A stretch of 64,000 bases of DNA from Tetrahymena thermophila SB210 (lineage: Eukaryota; Ciliophora; Oligohymenophorea; Hymenostomatida; Tetrahymenidae), in assembly GCF_000189635.1 (NCBI RefSeq), contig NW_002476578.1, positions 1-64,000 on the forward strand. The letters run 5' to 3'. Below the pieces are notes generated by a model. That model was not told the DNA's origin, did not search any database, and saw nothing but the letters and a program-made list of their open reading frames with translations. Positions 12,701-25,136 of the stretch are shown here, piece after piece. Positions within the stretch are counted from its first letter, which is position 1. The number at the start of each line of letters is the position of its first letter. A program made the position numbers and the translations under genes.

Positions 12701-15700
12701 AGCTATACTAGCAATAACGTGGTTTATAACTTTAACATCAATTTATAGCAAATACTTTTTATAAATAAATAATTTTATCATATTTATAAAAGTATTGTGC
12801 AACTTAGATTTGATATTATCAGGAAAGTATGTCTAAAATTCATTACAAGAAATTATTAACCATTTGATTATAAGCCAATAGAGCTACGTCAATCCTATTT
12901 ATTATATTGCTGCAATTATGACTACAACTCTTACTTTTATTTTTGCTTTTTTTAAAAAATATAATTAATTTGAGTATTTCAACGAGTAAAATCTTGAAAC
13001 AAGCTATTTCATTACTTAGACTAATTAATACATACAAAGCACTGTCTTGGTATTCTAAGTTTTGATTGTTATTTTGATTATCAAAAATAAATACAGGTAT
13101 AACTTACCACCTACCTAAATTACTTTTGAGACAGTTTGATTATTTCTTACATTTTTTTAATTTTAAAAATACAGGTTTGATCATCTTTAAAGGCTTCATT
13201 TTTAAAAATTAAATCATCTATCCTATGAAACAAAAAAAATTTAAGGAGTATTGTCGATTTTAATGCCTAAATTTATTAGAGATAAAATAGACAAAAATGG
13301 TGAAGTGCAACTGCAGGAAGATCAAGGTGAAGTTTCTATTCTTTTCTGCGATATTTGTGATTTCGAACAGATTTTGAGTGCAGAATAAGAGAACATTGTG
13401 AGGCTAGTTGATAAACTCTTTAGAAGCTTTGACAGTCTTTGCAATCATGCAGGCCTTTAAAAAATTGAGACTGTAGGTAAAACTTATATGGCTGCAGGAG
13501 GATTGAAGGATTCTGAAAATAAAAAGAGCTAATACAAGTAAATAAATCCTGTGGCAAGAGCTGTCATTATGAGTTTCGAAATGATGGATATCATTAAGTA
13601 ATTCAACTATGGCGATAATGAGAAAGTAAAAATTAAGATAGGTATTCATTATGGAAGAGTTATTGCAGGTGTCATAGGATGCCACAAACCATAGTTCAGC
13701 TTAATAGGGGATACAGTAAACACTGCAAGTAGAGTATGTAGTACAGGTGATGTGGGTTAAATAACCTTGTCAGAGTAGGCATACGATGAAATTAAACAAG
13801 TATGTTCTTTAAATTCAAACTTCATTTACTTAATTAGAATTATTTAAGTTAATTTATTGTTTAATATTTAGATTCCGTACATAATTTTTTAGAAGAAGAG
13901 AGTGTATGCTAAAGGTAAGGGAGATATTAACACTTACTAAGTTATGAAAAGGCAAAAGTAGAAAAACTAAAATTCAAACGAAATTCCTTTAAGAGACTAA
14001 GTTATTTAGAGAGTGAGCTAAAAGAAGAATTCGGAAAAAGGATTCATAAATTAACTTAGTGAAATGAGCAACAAGAATATGAGGAAAAATAAAACAACTA
14101 TATTAAAACAAAGAAAAATTTTAAATGAGTACCACTCTCAAGAAAACATAGAGTATTTCAACTCATTTAACTTTTAGTTAAATAGTCCAACTAAACTTAG
14201 CGAAAATAAGAAATATAACATTAAAATTCCTGATTAATTGACTGCTAATAGGTAGCAGCAATAAGAAGAAGGAGGTACTACAAACTTTGAAGAGATGAGC
14301 TCATACAAATTTGCAATTTAGAGTAACAATCTGCATACTATAAATGGATTTGCTCAATCATAAAAAAGCTCGAATAACAATATCTTATCTAAACCATTTT
14401 TATCAAACGGAGCACTAACGAAAGCTTTCAGTAGTAAAGTCTTAGGTAATTAAGGAGAAGCAATTTAAGAAGCAGACGAAGAAGAAGATAAAAAAATCGA
14501 AGCTCACAAGAAAAGTTAAGAATAATTCATAGAAGAAAGGAAGAAATCTGAAATTAGTCAAAATTTACAAGATCAGTAAAGAAAAATAACAACTAGTCTG
14601 AATTATCAAATAAATAACAGAAATTATAATTCTCCTAGCATAGAAAATAAAAATAATATAGAACAATCTACCATCAAAGAAAAAGTAGATATTTACACTA
14701 AATTAGATTGCTAAAATAAGGAGACCGTTGATGAAGATATTTGTTAGTAAATTCTACGTAAATAATCAAAGTTCAAAAATGAATATGAATAAACACCTTA
14801 GTCTGAAACAAACACACTAAAAAATCATAATTTATAAACTTACGAGCTTATCAGTCCCATAGAAGCTTAAAAAACTGTTACTATTGATGAGCAAGCAGTC
14901 ACTTAAGAAAATTAGATAGAATAATATGATTTAAATAATTTGAAACGTCAGGATAGAAAAAGCAAACGTTATTTATCGAAAGAGCTCTCTAAAATGTGGA
15001 ATCAAAAAATAGATAATCCAGAATCCTCTACAATAATTATATAACCTATTAAAGCTTTAGAATAAGAATTGGGTACTGATTTAAAGATAGACATAATCTA
15101 AGAAGTAAAAGAAGCAGAAGTCGAAGTAATTTTAAATATCTTTTTATGCCATGATTGATTTCCTATTTAAAATTGATTATTATTTTTTTTAAATAAAAAA
15201 ATTATTTTAAATAGAGCAAAAAATTACAAATAAATAAAATTTTAAAAAATTTTATAAAAATTTAAAATGAATAATGACTAAATAATTTAGTTTTATAACT
15301 AAAATGAAAGTTTGTTTAATATAAAATATACAATAAATATTATTTTAAATATTTAATTTATTTAAATAGATTGAAAAACTAGATGAGCTTTTTGTAGAAG
15401 AAAAAATATTAAATAAAAAATTAGGAAAAAAAAATCACAGTGAGCACTCTTACCAATATAATGAATTCTTGAAAATAGATGATTATTTTTTAAAAGTTTT
15501 TCTTTAACACCAAATACATATTAATTCAAATGTGTTAAAAAGAACTCTAATTTTAAGCATCATGATGGCTATTTTTAAGAGTGTTTGCATAATACTTGTG
15601 TTACATGATTTTACTGATTTTTTATATTTTTGTATCATTCTATATGGAGTCTCTATAACTATCTGCTTGGCTATGCTTATAATTTAGAAAAAGAAAATCT

Positions 15701-16944
15701 TTAAGATAAATGGTTACAAAATAAGTATTATTTTGTCTTTTATTTACTACATTCAGTCAGCATCAGTTTTTATTGAAATTTTATTAATGAAATTGAATGA
15801 TTAAGAAACAGAACAATATCCACCTTATATTCATGTCTTAACACTTCCTTTGATATACCTTTTTATTCTGTTTTTAAGGGTATGCATGTTTACGTAAATA
15901 TTTAATGCAAAAATGCAACTTTAATTTAAACAAAATATTTATTTGATATAATAAAGACCTAGGACAATGATATTTAAAGCTGTTTTTCAGATTATAGTTT
16001 GGAACATTGTTGCAAATAAAGTATGCAAAATGACTATACATTTAGAATATCTTGTTTTATTTACAATTTTTATACAATTGATAATCTAAATAAATAATTT
16101 TTATTTGGAAATCTCTCAATTTTAGTACCAGTAAACACTAGAATCTAGAGCTAAAAAGTAAAATGATATTCTAATGTACTTGCTACCTGAGCATATACTT
16201 TCTAAATTTTTAAACAATCCTAATAAAAAAATTGATCTTATAGATTAGCTCGATAACGTTACATTCTTGTTTGCAGATATAGCTGGTTTTACTAAATACT
16301 CTGGTAGCGTCCAACCAGAAAATGTGGTTAATATGCTGAGAATTTTGTTTAATGAATTTGATTAATAATGCTAGAAGAAAAATCTGTATAAAATATACAC
16401 AATAGGTGATTGTTATGTTGTAATTGGAACGAAAAACGCGAGCAACAGACTTAGACCTCATGAAGAAGCAAAAAATGGTAATAATTAATTCATAATTAAC
16501 CAAAAATTTCATATTGATGCTTTTCAAAATAATAAATAGTTGTTGAGTTAGGGTTTGAAATGATAGAAATAATTAAGAAAGTACGTTCAATTGTGCAGTT
16601 TGAAGAGCTAGAAATGAGAATAGGTGTTCATACAGTAAATCCTTTTCAACAATTTTATATGCATTTATTAAATTTACTGTTATTTGTTTTTTAAGGGATC
16701 GTACATTGGTGGAGTCATTGGTACAGATATTGTAAGGTACGATATTTATGGTCCAGATGTCATGATTGCTAACAAAATGGAGTCAAATGGAGAATAAGGA
16801 AAAGTTATGGTAAGCAAAACTACTATGAATTTGTTGTATGACCATTATGGAAGTAGATATAATTTTACCAAAGGCAACGAAGTCTATATAAAATAATTCC
16901 ACAAACATATTGAAGGATACTTCATTGAACAAAACATTATTTGA
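6776..16944 (+). CDS. P4-ATPase-like / tandem class III guanylyl cyclase fusion protein
   Basis: Twenty exons with mutually consistent phases give about 2803 residues. Exon starts: 6776, 6953, 7107, 7370, 7678, 7939, 8432, 8790, 9125, 9274, 10091, 10458, 10636, 11506, 12480, 13175, 13872, 15370, 16540, 16696; stop TGA at 16942. The N-terminal half follows a flippase-type P4-ATPase: actuator domain (residues ~200-245, keeping the Glu at ~235), phosphorylation-loop equivalent S-K-S-G-T-L-T at ~474, T-G-D-Q at ~1013-1016, G-N-G-L-S-D at ~1165-1170, and C-terminal membrane helices. A six-helix region then precedes cyclase domain 1 (Asp1753, Glu1792, Asn1876, Arg1880). A long Q/N-rich linker and a second six-helix region precede cyclase domain 2 (Asp2623, Asp2667). 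This architecture is established for guanylyl cyclases of Paramecium, Tetrahymena and apicomplexans. Glu1792 at the base-recognition site supports GTP as substrate. The ATPase half lacks the phosphorylated Asp, so active transport is doubtful. Confidence 0.93.
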
Positions 16945-18193
16945 AAATAACTATTTCATTAAATAATATAAACATATGAAAAAATGATATTCAAAAAAAA
17001 CAAACAAATTTATAAAAAAGCGCTCAATTTCACTCAAACTATTTATTTATTTTATTTTTATAGTATTTTTTATTTCAATTTAATAATATAAAATATTTTT
17101 TGAAATTTATAAAAACTTAACATAAAATTCTATTTTTTAAAATTTATTCAATTTTTTTATAAATTAATAAAATTAATATCATTTAAAAATCTAAATTAAA
17201 AGCAATAAAATTTAGATGGTGTTACATTATCATTATCATATTTAATATTTATTTTTGAAAATTTTTTATAATTTCAACAAATATTTTTGGAATCAAAAAG
17301 CTTGAGAAATTTAACCATTACATTAACTTAGTAAATTTTAGCCACCTTTCTTTTAACAAAAAACATAAAGTTTAAGTGAAAATAGTAGATAATTATTTAA
17401 TTAGTTAGAGATTTAAACTCTTTAGATTTTAATTATTTGGATGTAAAAAAATTACTTCATAACAAAAACCTTTGGTTTTCCTGCAAATTTTAATTTTTTT
17501 TCTCAAAGACTACTTCGGTATTTATATACAGCTGCTCTAATTGATTATAAAAAATTTTTATTAATTAAGGAAATTAATAAATTTAACAGATGGTTTAGAA
17601 AAATCAAAAAATTATTTGATCCTTCATCATTTTAAAATATTACAACAAAAAATCTTCAAGAACAAATAAATAAAAAGCTAAAAGAATTTAAAATTTTCCT
17701 TTATTGGTTATTTATCAGAGAAGATAGCATTTAAAAATAATTTTTATGAAGAAACAAACATATAAGATATTGTTATAGTTTTTATTAAATCACTATTTAT
17801 CATAACTATATTTAAAATAAAAAAATTTAATTTATGTTTTTAAATGAATGGCTTACACTCTCAAACAAATATTAATTATTATTTTCTAACATTTTGTTGG
17901 AAATTTTAGCTTTTCAACATAGCAATCAGTAATATGAGTGCTTATAGTGTTTTTTTTATTATGAAAGCAAAATCAAAACCATAAAATAAGAATTAATATA
18001 TTTAATATACTGAAAATATTGATAAATATATTTATTTGCATCGTTTATCCATATAAAGATATTGAAAACTTGAGATAGATATATAGATATATACATACAT
18101 AAATAGATAGATAAAGCTTTATAATATACTTAAAAAAGATATTACTTACATAATTATTATAACGTCCTCAAGTTCTTTATTCCCAATTTTGAA
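16945..18193. other. Intergenic spacer with one coding-like open stretch
   Basis: Mostly non-coding AT-rich DNA. Bases 17387-17747 form a TGA-free frame with protein-like composition (listed separately). A short GATA/ATAG-type microsatellite lies at about 18073-18116, shortly upstream of the kelch gene. Confidence 0.55.
17387..17747 (+). pseudogene. Orphan coding-like open frame, possible gene remnant
   Basis: Reading the frame that ends with TGA at about 17745 gives roughly 119 open codons, bounded upstream by an in-frame TGA near 17380. The translation has Trp, Arg, Tyr and amphipathic Lys/Leu patterns (for example RLLRYLYTAALIDYKKF) rather than the Ile/Asn/Lys/Phe noise of spacer DNA. There is no in-frame ATG, so it is either an internal exon whose partners I could not find, a decayed gene, or chance. 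No family was recognised. Confidence 0.3.
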
Positions 18194-20763
18194 ATGAACG
18201 CTTCTTAGTAAGTTTAATATCGCAAATTGATGGACTATTTATCTCCATTTGATTCTCTGAAGATTAATAGCCAAGAATATTAGTAATTAAAAAAAAAAAC
18301 AGTTTAGTCTGCAGTAAAGAAATTAGATACTGATGCAAATCAATTCATACTTTAGTAGCTAGGCGTTTATTAAACTGCGAAATTTAGCAATTAGCAAAGA
18401 ATTTCGACTTACAATCCTAACACTAATTCTGGCTTGAGTCCCAAAAAATAATAGATTTAAAATAGCTCAGAAAGATAAAATGGTAGATCAAATTCGGTAT
18501 AATCATTTAACTATAGCAATAATAATGCTCACAGTAACTAGACTTCAAGAGTACAAATTACAAAAAGAGGTAGTGTTGATATACGTACACCTAACAAGGT
18601 ATATTCAAATTAATCATCCAGACATTCTTATAGATAGAAGAATTAGTCTTGGAACACACCATCTAATTTTTCAAAAGTAAATTTGGGGACAAATGAAACA
18701 GAGTCATTCATCGTGAATGAAAGTAATAACAGCAGCTAAATTAAAGGTTTGTAGTAAAACAATCAGAGTAATAAATTGGTGTCTTTAAATATCTCTAACA
18801 TTATAGAAAATATCAATTAAGAAAATAGTCATCATCAACATAATATAATAACTAAATCCGTCGTTTACTAAGAGCCAGTAAAGTACGCATGGAGTGAAAT
18901 TAAATTTAAGGGTAAACTTTGTGAAGGTAGATCCTTTTCTTAAGCAGTTATTTATAACGGAGAGTTCTATTTTTATGGAGGGTATGATGCTTCAAAAGGA
19001 GTCTACAAGGACTTTGTTTGTTTAAGCTTTTCATCTAATGGTCCTTCCTCCTTTCATTAAGTAGAGCTCTCAGAAGATAATAAAGAAACTCCTGGTAATT
19101 CATTTATATTTATTTAATTAATTCATAAAAAAAAATAATATTACAATAAGTATTTAGAAATTATTTAATTTTAAAGAAAAAAATATTTTTTAAAACAGGA
19201 AGATTATGCAGACATGGAGCTGTTTTAAAAGGAAATATAATGGTAATATTTGGAGGAAGAACATCTTCAATTCAGAGTTCTAATTGCATGTTTGAGTATT
19301 CCTTCGAAGAAAGAAAATTCAAAAAAATTGATCCCGTACTTTCTAATCCTTAAGATTTACCTGATAGTCATCAATATAGATAACAAAAAAATCAAATGAA
19401 ATCGAATTCTTAAGTTTTAATGCCTTGCATAGATTCACATTCTATGCTTTATGATTAAAACAAAGAACTACTCATTATATCAGGAGGATTTCTAGGTGAA
19501 GTTTGTGAATACAGTATTGATGTCTTCACTTTTAATTTTAGCTCTAATTCATGGACTTACATTCCTTCCTAAACCTCGTAAGAAAAACTACCCAAGCCAA
19601 GAGGATCACATGGTTCAGTATTACAAAATAATAATCTCTTCATATTTGGTGGAACAGATGGTGAAAATATTTTGGAAGATATGTGGTATTTTAGTATGGA
19701 TTCTCATACATGGACTTAAATAGATTTTACTCAACAAACTATTCAGCCAGGAGTAATTATTAAAATTAAATAAATATTTTATAATTTAAATTATAAGTAA
19801 ATACCTTATAACATTCCATAAATTCTATTTAATCTACATTCAAAATTAAATCATTATTAAAGAAAGTTTTAATTACATTAAAATTTCTCTTTTAATTTGA
19901 TAAGATTTAATTAAAAATTAGAGATTTTATATGTTTTTTATTAATTAATTTCGATAAATTAAAATATTTTTAAACTAATTTAGCCGAGGAGTGGAATACA
20001 AATGATGGAATATCAAGGATACTTTTTTGTGTTTGGGGGATTCAAAAGTTTAATAAATGAAAGAAATGATTTAGTAATTTTTGATAGCAGAAAGATGGAG
20101 TGGATTTATTAAAGTGAAAGAAAAGAAATAATAGAAACTATTTAAACTTAATCAGCTTGTTCAAGCCCTAGTAAAATAAGATAACAATCTAATAATAAAG
20201 GAGGTATTTAATCTATAAGCAAGTAAATTTTGAATTAGTATCGATCTGATTTTTCTAGACAAAACTCGTAGCAGGCATTTCTCTATTAGCATGGTTCTTC
20301 ATCTTAATTGGGTTCTCCATTTAGTAAAAAAATTTTAGTTCCATTGCTTTAGAAAGATGAGTTATCATAGATTATGAACAAAAATAGAGAGAATAGAATC
20401 AAAGTAATTAATGAAAAAAAAATGCAACTCCTTAAATAATTTGAGGTTTCTGAAGAAATGAGAAACCAGCTTATTTCTCCAATACCTATTTTACAGTCCA
20501 TGAGAAGTTCTTTAAATTTGTTATCATCTTGTAACTAATCTCATAGATATGATTAAATCAATGAAACTCAATTAAAATTATAAAACTTCTAAAATACGCA
20601 ATCCCTTATAAGAGGTAAACATCCAGGAGCAAGAGATGGATATTTAAGTGCTGTTATTGGTGATAAATTGATAATATTTGGTGGAGATCGCCACAGAATG
20701 TCTCTTAACGATACATACTAGCTAGATTTAAAAATGTTATTAGAGTACTTAAGAAGATTATGA
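18194..20763 (+). CDS. Kelch-repeat (six-blade beta-propeller) protein
   Basis: Three exons (18194-19094, 19199-19752, 19984-20763) give 744 residues with intact phases; stop TGA at 20761. Residues 1-~220 are Ser/Asn/Gln-rich and probably disordered. Six kelch blades follow, each marked by a hydrophobic beta-strand ending in a Gly pair: FYFYGG, VIFGGR, LIISGG, LFIFGGTDG, FFVFGG, LIIFGG. A roughly 180-residue Gln/Ser-rich insertion separates blades 5 and 6, so the propeller is closed by a distant last blade. No BTB, F-box or other partner domain is visible. Kelch propellers bind proteins such as actin or ubiquitin-ligase clients; the partner here is unknown. The start at 18194 is the first in-frame ATG. 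A second ATG lies 12 codons on. Confidence 0.88.
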
Positions 20764-21163
20764 ATTAAGTTCCATAATTTTTAAAAAATATAGTTTAAAT
20801 TTAAGTTAAAAATCTATTTATTGTATAATTCTTTTAAATTTATATTAAAAATCTTTTAATAAAAAATTTTTGAGAATTGATAATGTAAATAAATAAATTT
20901 TTAAATATTTAGAATAGGCTTTCAGTAAAATATTTAATAATATGTTTTTAATTTAAAAAATGATATTATTGAAAACAACTCTATCTTTACAATTTTTAAT
21001 ATTTACTTCTTAATTAAACTAGCAAGGAAAGATATATTTGTTTATTTTCTTTTAAAGCGAAGATTAATTACAAAGCATTTTATTCAAATTATATTTAAGG
21101 ATATATTAATTTGTTCATATCAAAAGATTTATTTATAAAGTAAAGTATTAAAATAGCATAGAA
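20764..21163. other. Intergenic spacer
   Basis: AT-rich DNA between the kelch gene and the Sm-F gene, both on the plus strand. It should contain the 3' UTR of the former and the promoter of the latter. I see nothing else in it. Confidence 0.6.
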
Positions 21164-21698
21164 ATGTCAAACGTATAAGATTATTTTAACTAAACGTAAT
21201 AAAATGCTGACTATTTTTTGTATTATATAGTTTGTTGTCAATCCTAAGCCTTTCCTTGAAGATTTATTAGGAAAATAGATTGTTGTTAAGTTAAAATGGG
21301 GATGGGAACTCAAAGGTAAATATTTGATAGATTCATTCTCGCGATTATTATAAATGATTAAACTGTTTTAATATAAATTTATTAATAAATATAGGAACTC
21401 TTTTGTCTACTGACCTCTATATGAACCTTCATGTAAGCATAAAAAATATTTGCATTAAAAATTTTGACCAATATTTTGATTATTTGTTTTAGCAATCACA
21501 TTAATTCAATTTTTAAAATTCAACCAAGTTACTTAATGCTGAAGAATGGGTTAAAGGAGAAAACAAGGGTACTTTAGGAGAAATTTTAATCAGGTAAATA
21601 AATAGTATTAACATTACAAGAGATGAATAATAATTTTATTTAAATAATATAATAGATGTAATAATGTTCTATATATTAGAGGAGTTGAGAATCAGTGA
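21164..21698 (+). CDS. SNRPF: Small nuclear ribonucleoprotein Sm-F
   Basis: Five exons (21164-21172, 21231-21315, 21395-21432, 21493-21593, 21656-21698) give 91 residues, close to the 86 of animal Sm-F. Every junction has GT..AG borders and matching phase. The Sm fold is clear. Sm1 contains the Sm-F hallmark N-P-K-P-F-L and K-L-K-W-G, followed by G-x-L-x-S-x-D-x-Y-M-N. Sm2 ends in I-R-C-N-N-V-L-Y-I-R-G-V. The protein is one of seven ring subunits that assemble on U1, U2, U4 and U5 snRNAs at the Sm site. Exon 1 codes only three residues (M-S-N). Despite its small size the gene has four introns totalling 259 nt. Confidence 0.96.
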
Positions 21699-22628
21699 GT
21701 TAATATAAAATTAAAAGCAAATCTTTACAAAAATAAATTACAAAACTAATATAAAACACTAAAGATAGATAGATAGTAATTAATAGACGCTAAGAATAAT
21801 ATCATAATTAATATATATACATATCAATATATATTTCAAATTCATCTCCTTAAACAAAATATAAAATCATTTATTCTTTACAAGCAGTATTCATTTGTTT
21901 AATTTATTATATGCATGCTATCTTTTTATATTGTAATAAATTAAATTAGTTTCCTTTAAAGTATTGTTTCATATTAGCAGTTTTTGGCAATATTTTCATT
22001 ACAAATTCATACAAGTAAAAAAGCTTATTTTCATTTAAAAAATAATAAATATGTTTTAATAAAAATTTATCATAAAAAAATAGTTTTATTTTTAATTTTT
22101 TCAAGAATTATTTTTTATGAGAAATCTATTTTCAAATTAATTTAAAAAAATTAAATAAAATTACAGTTATTTTATTGTTTTAATAAAATAGGTATGTGTG
22201 CTATAAATCATCAATGAATTAATAACTTTCTAAACAAAAATCTAATTAAAAAAAATAAAATCATCTTAAAATTTTTTTTAGTGGAAAATATAAAATTTAT
22301 TTACATTTTATAAAAAGAAAGCTTAGAATTAATTAAATAAAAATTAAATAATTAAATGAAAGTATGTTTTTTGTAATAATCAATTTATCTATCAAACAAT
22401 CTATCTACAATAACAAATAAATGACAATATATAGATTTTATTATTTTTATACATATTTATTTATTTTTAAATAACATATTTGTAGACTCAAATTAATTTC
22501 TTTCTTTGTAATTTTTATATTCAAAAAGAAAAAGTAAATTTATTTATTTTAGTATTAATATAGCTGTTATATTTATTTTTTTATTTATTTTTATAGGAGG
22601 AAAATTTATAGAATTTTCAATTTGTTTT
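21699..22628. other. Intergenic spacer between convergent genes
   Basis: AT-rich DNA holding the 3' flanks of the Sm-F gene (+) and the SHIPPO-type gene (-). A TATATACATATCAATATATA-like dinucleotide patch lies around 21811-21833. No coding frame was recognised. Confidence 0.6.
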
Positions 22629-23998
22629 TCAAGCTTTTCCATTTTTTTATGGAGATGTGTAGGATTTATCTTATTGAGGATTTTTAGATTCATAATATCC
22701 AAACTCAGATGGTAATCTATAATATCCAGGGCCAGGTATTCCTGTTGCTTTACCCATATCTTCTCTACCACTGTGAGGGAATGTGCATGCACCGCTGCTT
22801 TTAAATCTATAGACAACTTATTTACCAGTTTAGGTTATTGTTGATGGTGGATTATATTACCCTGGTCCTATAAAATTTTGGAATGCTAAATAATGAGTCT
22901 TTATTCAATAATGGATTTACCTGGTAAGCTTGATTTGTGTGCAGAGGAATTAAAATCTTTGACTACTGTTTATGGGCTAATAAATGCAAGTCCACTATTT
23001 CTATTTACATTATTTAAATAAAATAATTATTAATAAATACAAACAACAAAATAAACTTAATTAGTATATTCTAAATAAAAATTTATTGTTTATAATTTTA
23101 ATTCACATAGAGTTTAACATATTATTTTTATTACTTATATCTTGAATGAGGATATTTTCCATTTGCGCTCATGCTCAAAGGGTTAGTATATGTTCCAGGT
23201 CCAGGACAATCTTTTCTGTTTGTGAATTTCTCATCTAATTTTTTTGACAAAATTCTTAAAACACATATTATAAAAAATATAACAAATACCTTGACCTGGA
23301 GTTTTGGCTCTCATTGAAAAGCTAATATTTGAAAGAGTAGAGTTCACTTTATAAGTACCTGGGCCAGGCTTATTTCCCTCAGATTTTGGGTTAAACATAC
23401 TTCCAAAATTTACATTCTATTTTAAAAATAATATTATTTTACAATTTTTATTTAAACATCATTTTTAATTTTCATTTATCATTAATTTAATTGATTAATT
23501 TACATTTCTACCAAGACCGAGTGAATATCCTCTATGCTTTTCTTTAGAATTTTCAAATTCACCAGTTATATTATATTTATTAGGAGCAGGGCTAGCTGAT
23601 AAACCACTCAAATCAGACTTTTTTCCATATCCGAATGAAGTTGATCTATGGTCTTTAGTGCTTGGTAAATCATAAAAACTATCACACCTATTAAAAAATA
23701 AATATAAAATTTGTTGTTTTCTTTTGCATATTTTAGAATATTAAAGCATCAAATTTTAAATTCAAAAGTAGACATTTCAACTGAATAATGATTTTAATTT
23801 AGACTTAAAAGCCAATTATATAAATTTATTGAAATTGAACTTAATAACATTTTCTAATTAAACTAAATATATTAATTACATTTTAGCACTGTTATCGCGA
23901 AAACGCTTATCTTTAGGGAATGAATAAAGCTACTTAGATTTCGATAGATTTAAAGGAGAATTCGAAATTTCATAACAGTTGGACGCTGTAATTGACAT
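22629..23998 (-). CDS. SHIPPO / sperm-tail PG-rich repeat protein
   Basis: Six exons read on the minus strand (23998-23880, 23687-23504, 23416-23290, 23234-23135, 23000-22921, 22867-22629) give 282 residues; all phases close. The protein carries repeated P-G-P-G-x-Y motifs: KPGPGTY, CPGPGTY, G-P-G-x-Y and IPGPGYY, each followed by ~35 residues, plus the looser P-A-P-x-K-Y early on. This is the STPGR/SHIPPO pattern of outer-dense-fibre and microtubule-associated proteins, many of which bind the inside or outside of axonemal doublets. A role in cilia or cortical microtubules is therefore likely, by family. Stop is TGA at 22629-22631. The protein is short and consists almost wholly of these repeats. 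Confidence 0.87.
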
Positions 23999-25136
23999 TT
24001 TTACTATTTGGAAATAAACTTTGTTTGCTATTTATTGTGCTACTATGAATTTTGTTTTTATGATGATTGTTGATTTTAATTTTTGGTATTATAATAAATT
24101 TACTAAGATTTTGTTTCTTGGATGCTTGCTTGCTTGCTTATTAATAATTATATAAAAAATATAATTTTGCTATTAGAATCACTTATTTATTTATTGATAT
24201 ACTTATTATGAGAATTACCTTACAATAAATTAATTATTTAATCTTTGATTTTAATTACATAAATTTTCTTCCATTCAATTTAAAGTCAAATTTTTACTAC
24301 CATAATTTAATTGGTCATAATCAATCCATACTAGTTGCAAATTTAATTAATCAATAAAGTTTTACAATAGCTCATAAACCACATTAAGTTCTAAATTTAT
24401 TAAATTTTATTTTCTTTTGATATTATAAAACAATAAGCTCTAGGTAATGTGAATGATTTAAATAGAATTAAAGCTAATAAATTACACTTAGCTTAACTCC
24501 TATCATTAACTATTTTTGACTTATTTAAATATAAACCTTCAACTTATAAAAAATTATTTTTGTTAAATATTTTTTTTATTTAACTTATAAAAGTAGCATA
24601 AAAAATATTTTTTTTGGGGAGAAAGAAATATCTAAAAATATATTTTTAAATAGATCTCATTCAATGAAAAAATATCAATAGTTTTAATAAATAGGGTGAA
24701 GCAAGTAATATAAAAAATTATTTAAGGTGTCCTTCTTTTACTGACATTACCTAAGTGTATAAGTATATAATTAATTAATTTATTCAATTTTAAATTAATT
24801 TAAAAAAATAAAATATTATTAAAACTTTAAAAAAAACTATTTTTAGTATCTCTTTAAATAATTTTTAGTATTATTTTAAGCAACAATAAATATAAAACGT
24901 ATATTTATTTAATTAAAAAAAATATCCATAGCATAAAATGATAGTGATAATAACTTAAATTTACTTTACTGAATAAATACAACTATAATTAAAAAATAAA
25001 ATTTTGTTTTTTTTTTTGTAGAATTAATAATTTTGAATAAACAAGCAATTATATATTTGGACTGTTTAATTATATTTATTTGCTAACTTTGTATTAACGT
25101 TTTGTAAATCTTTTAATGATTTTTTATTGCTGAATC
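23999..25136. other. Intergenic spacer
   Basis: AT-rich DNA between two minus-strand genes, with a short TTGCTTGCTTGCTTGC-like tetranucleotide run near 24124-24140. No coding frame was recognised in either strand. Confidence 0.6.
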
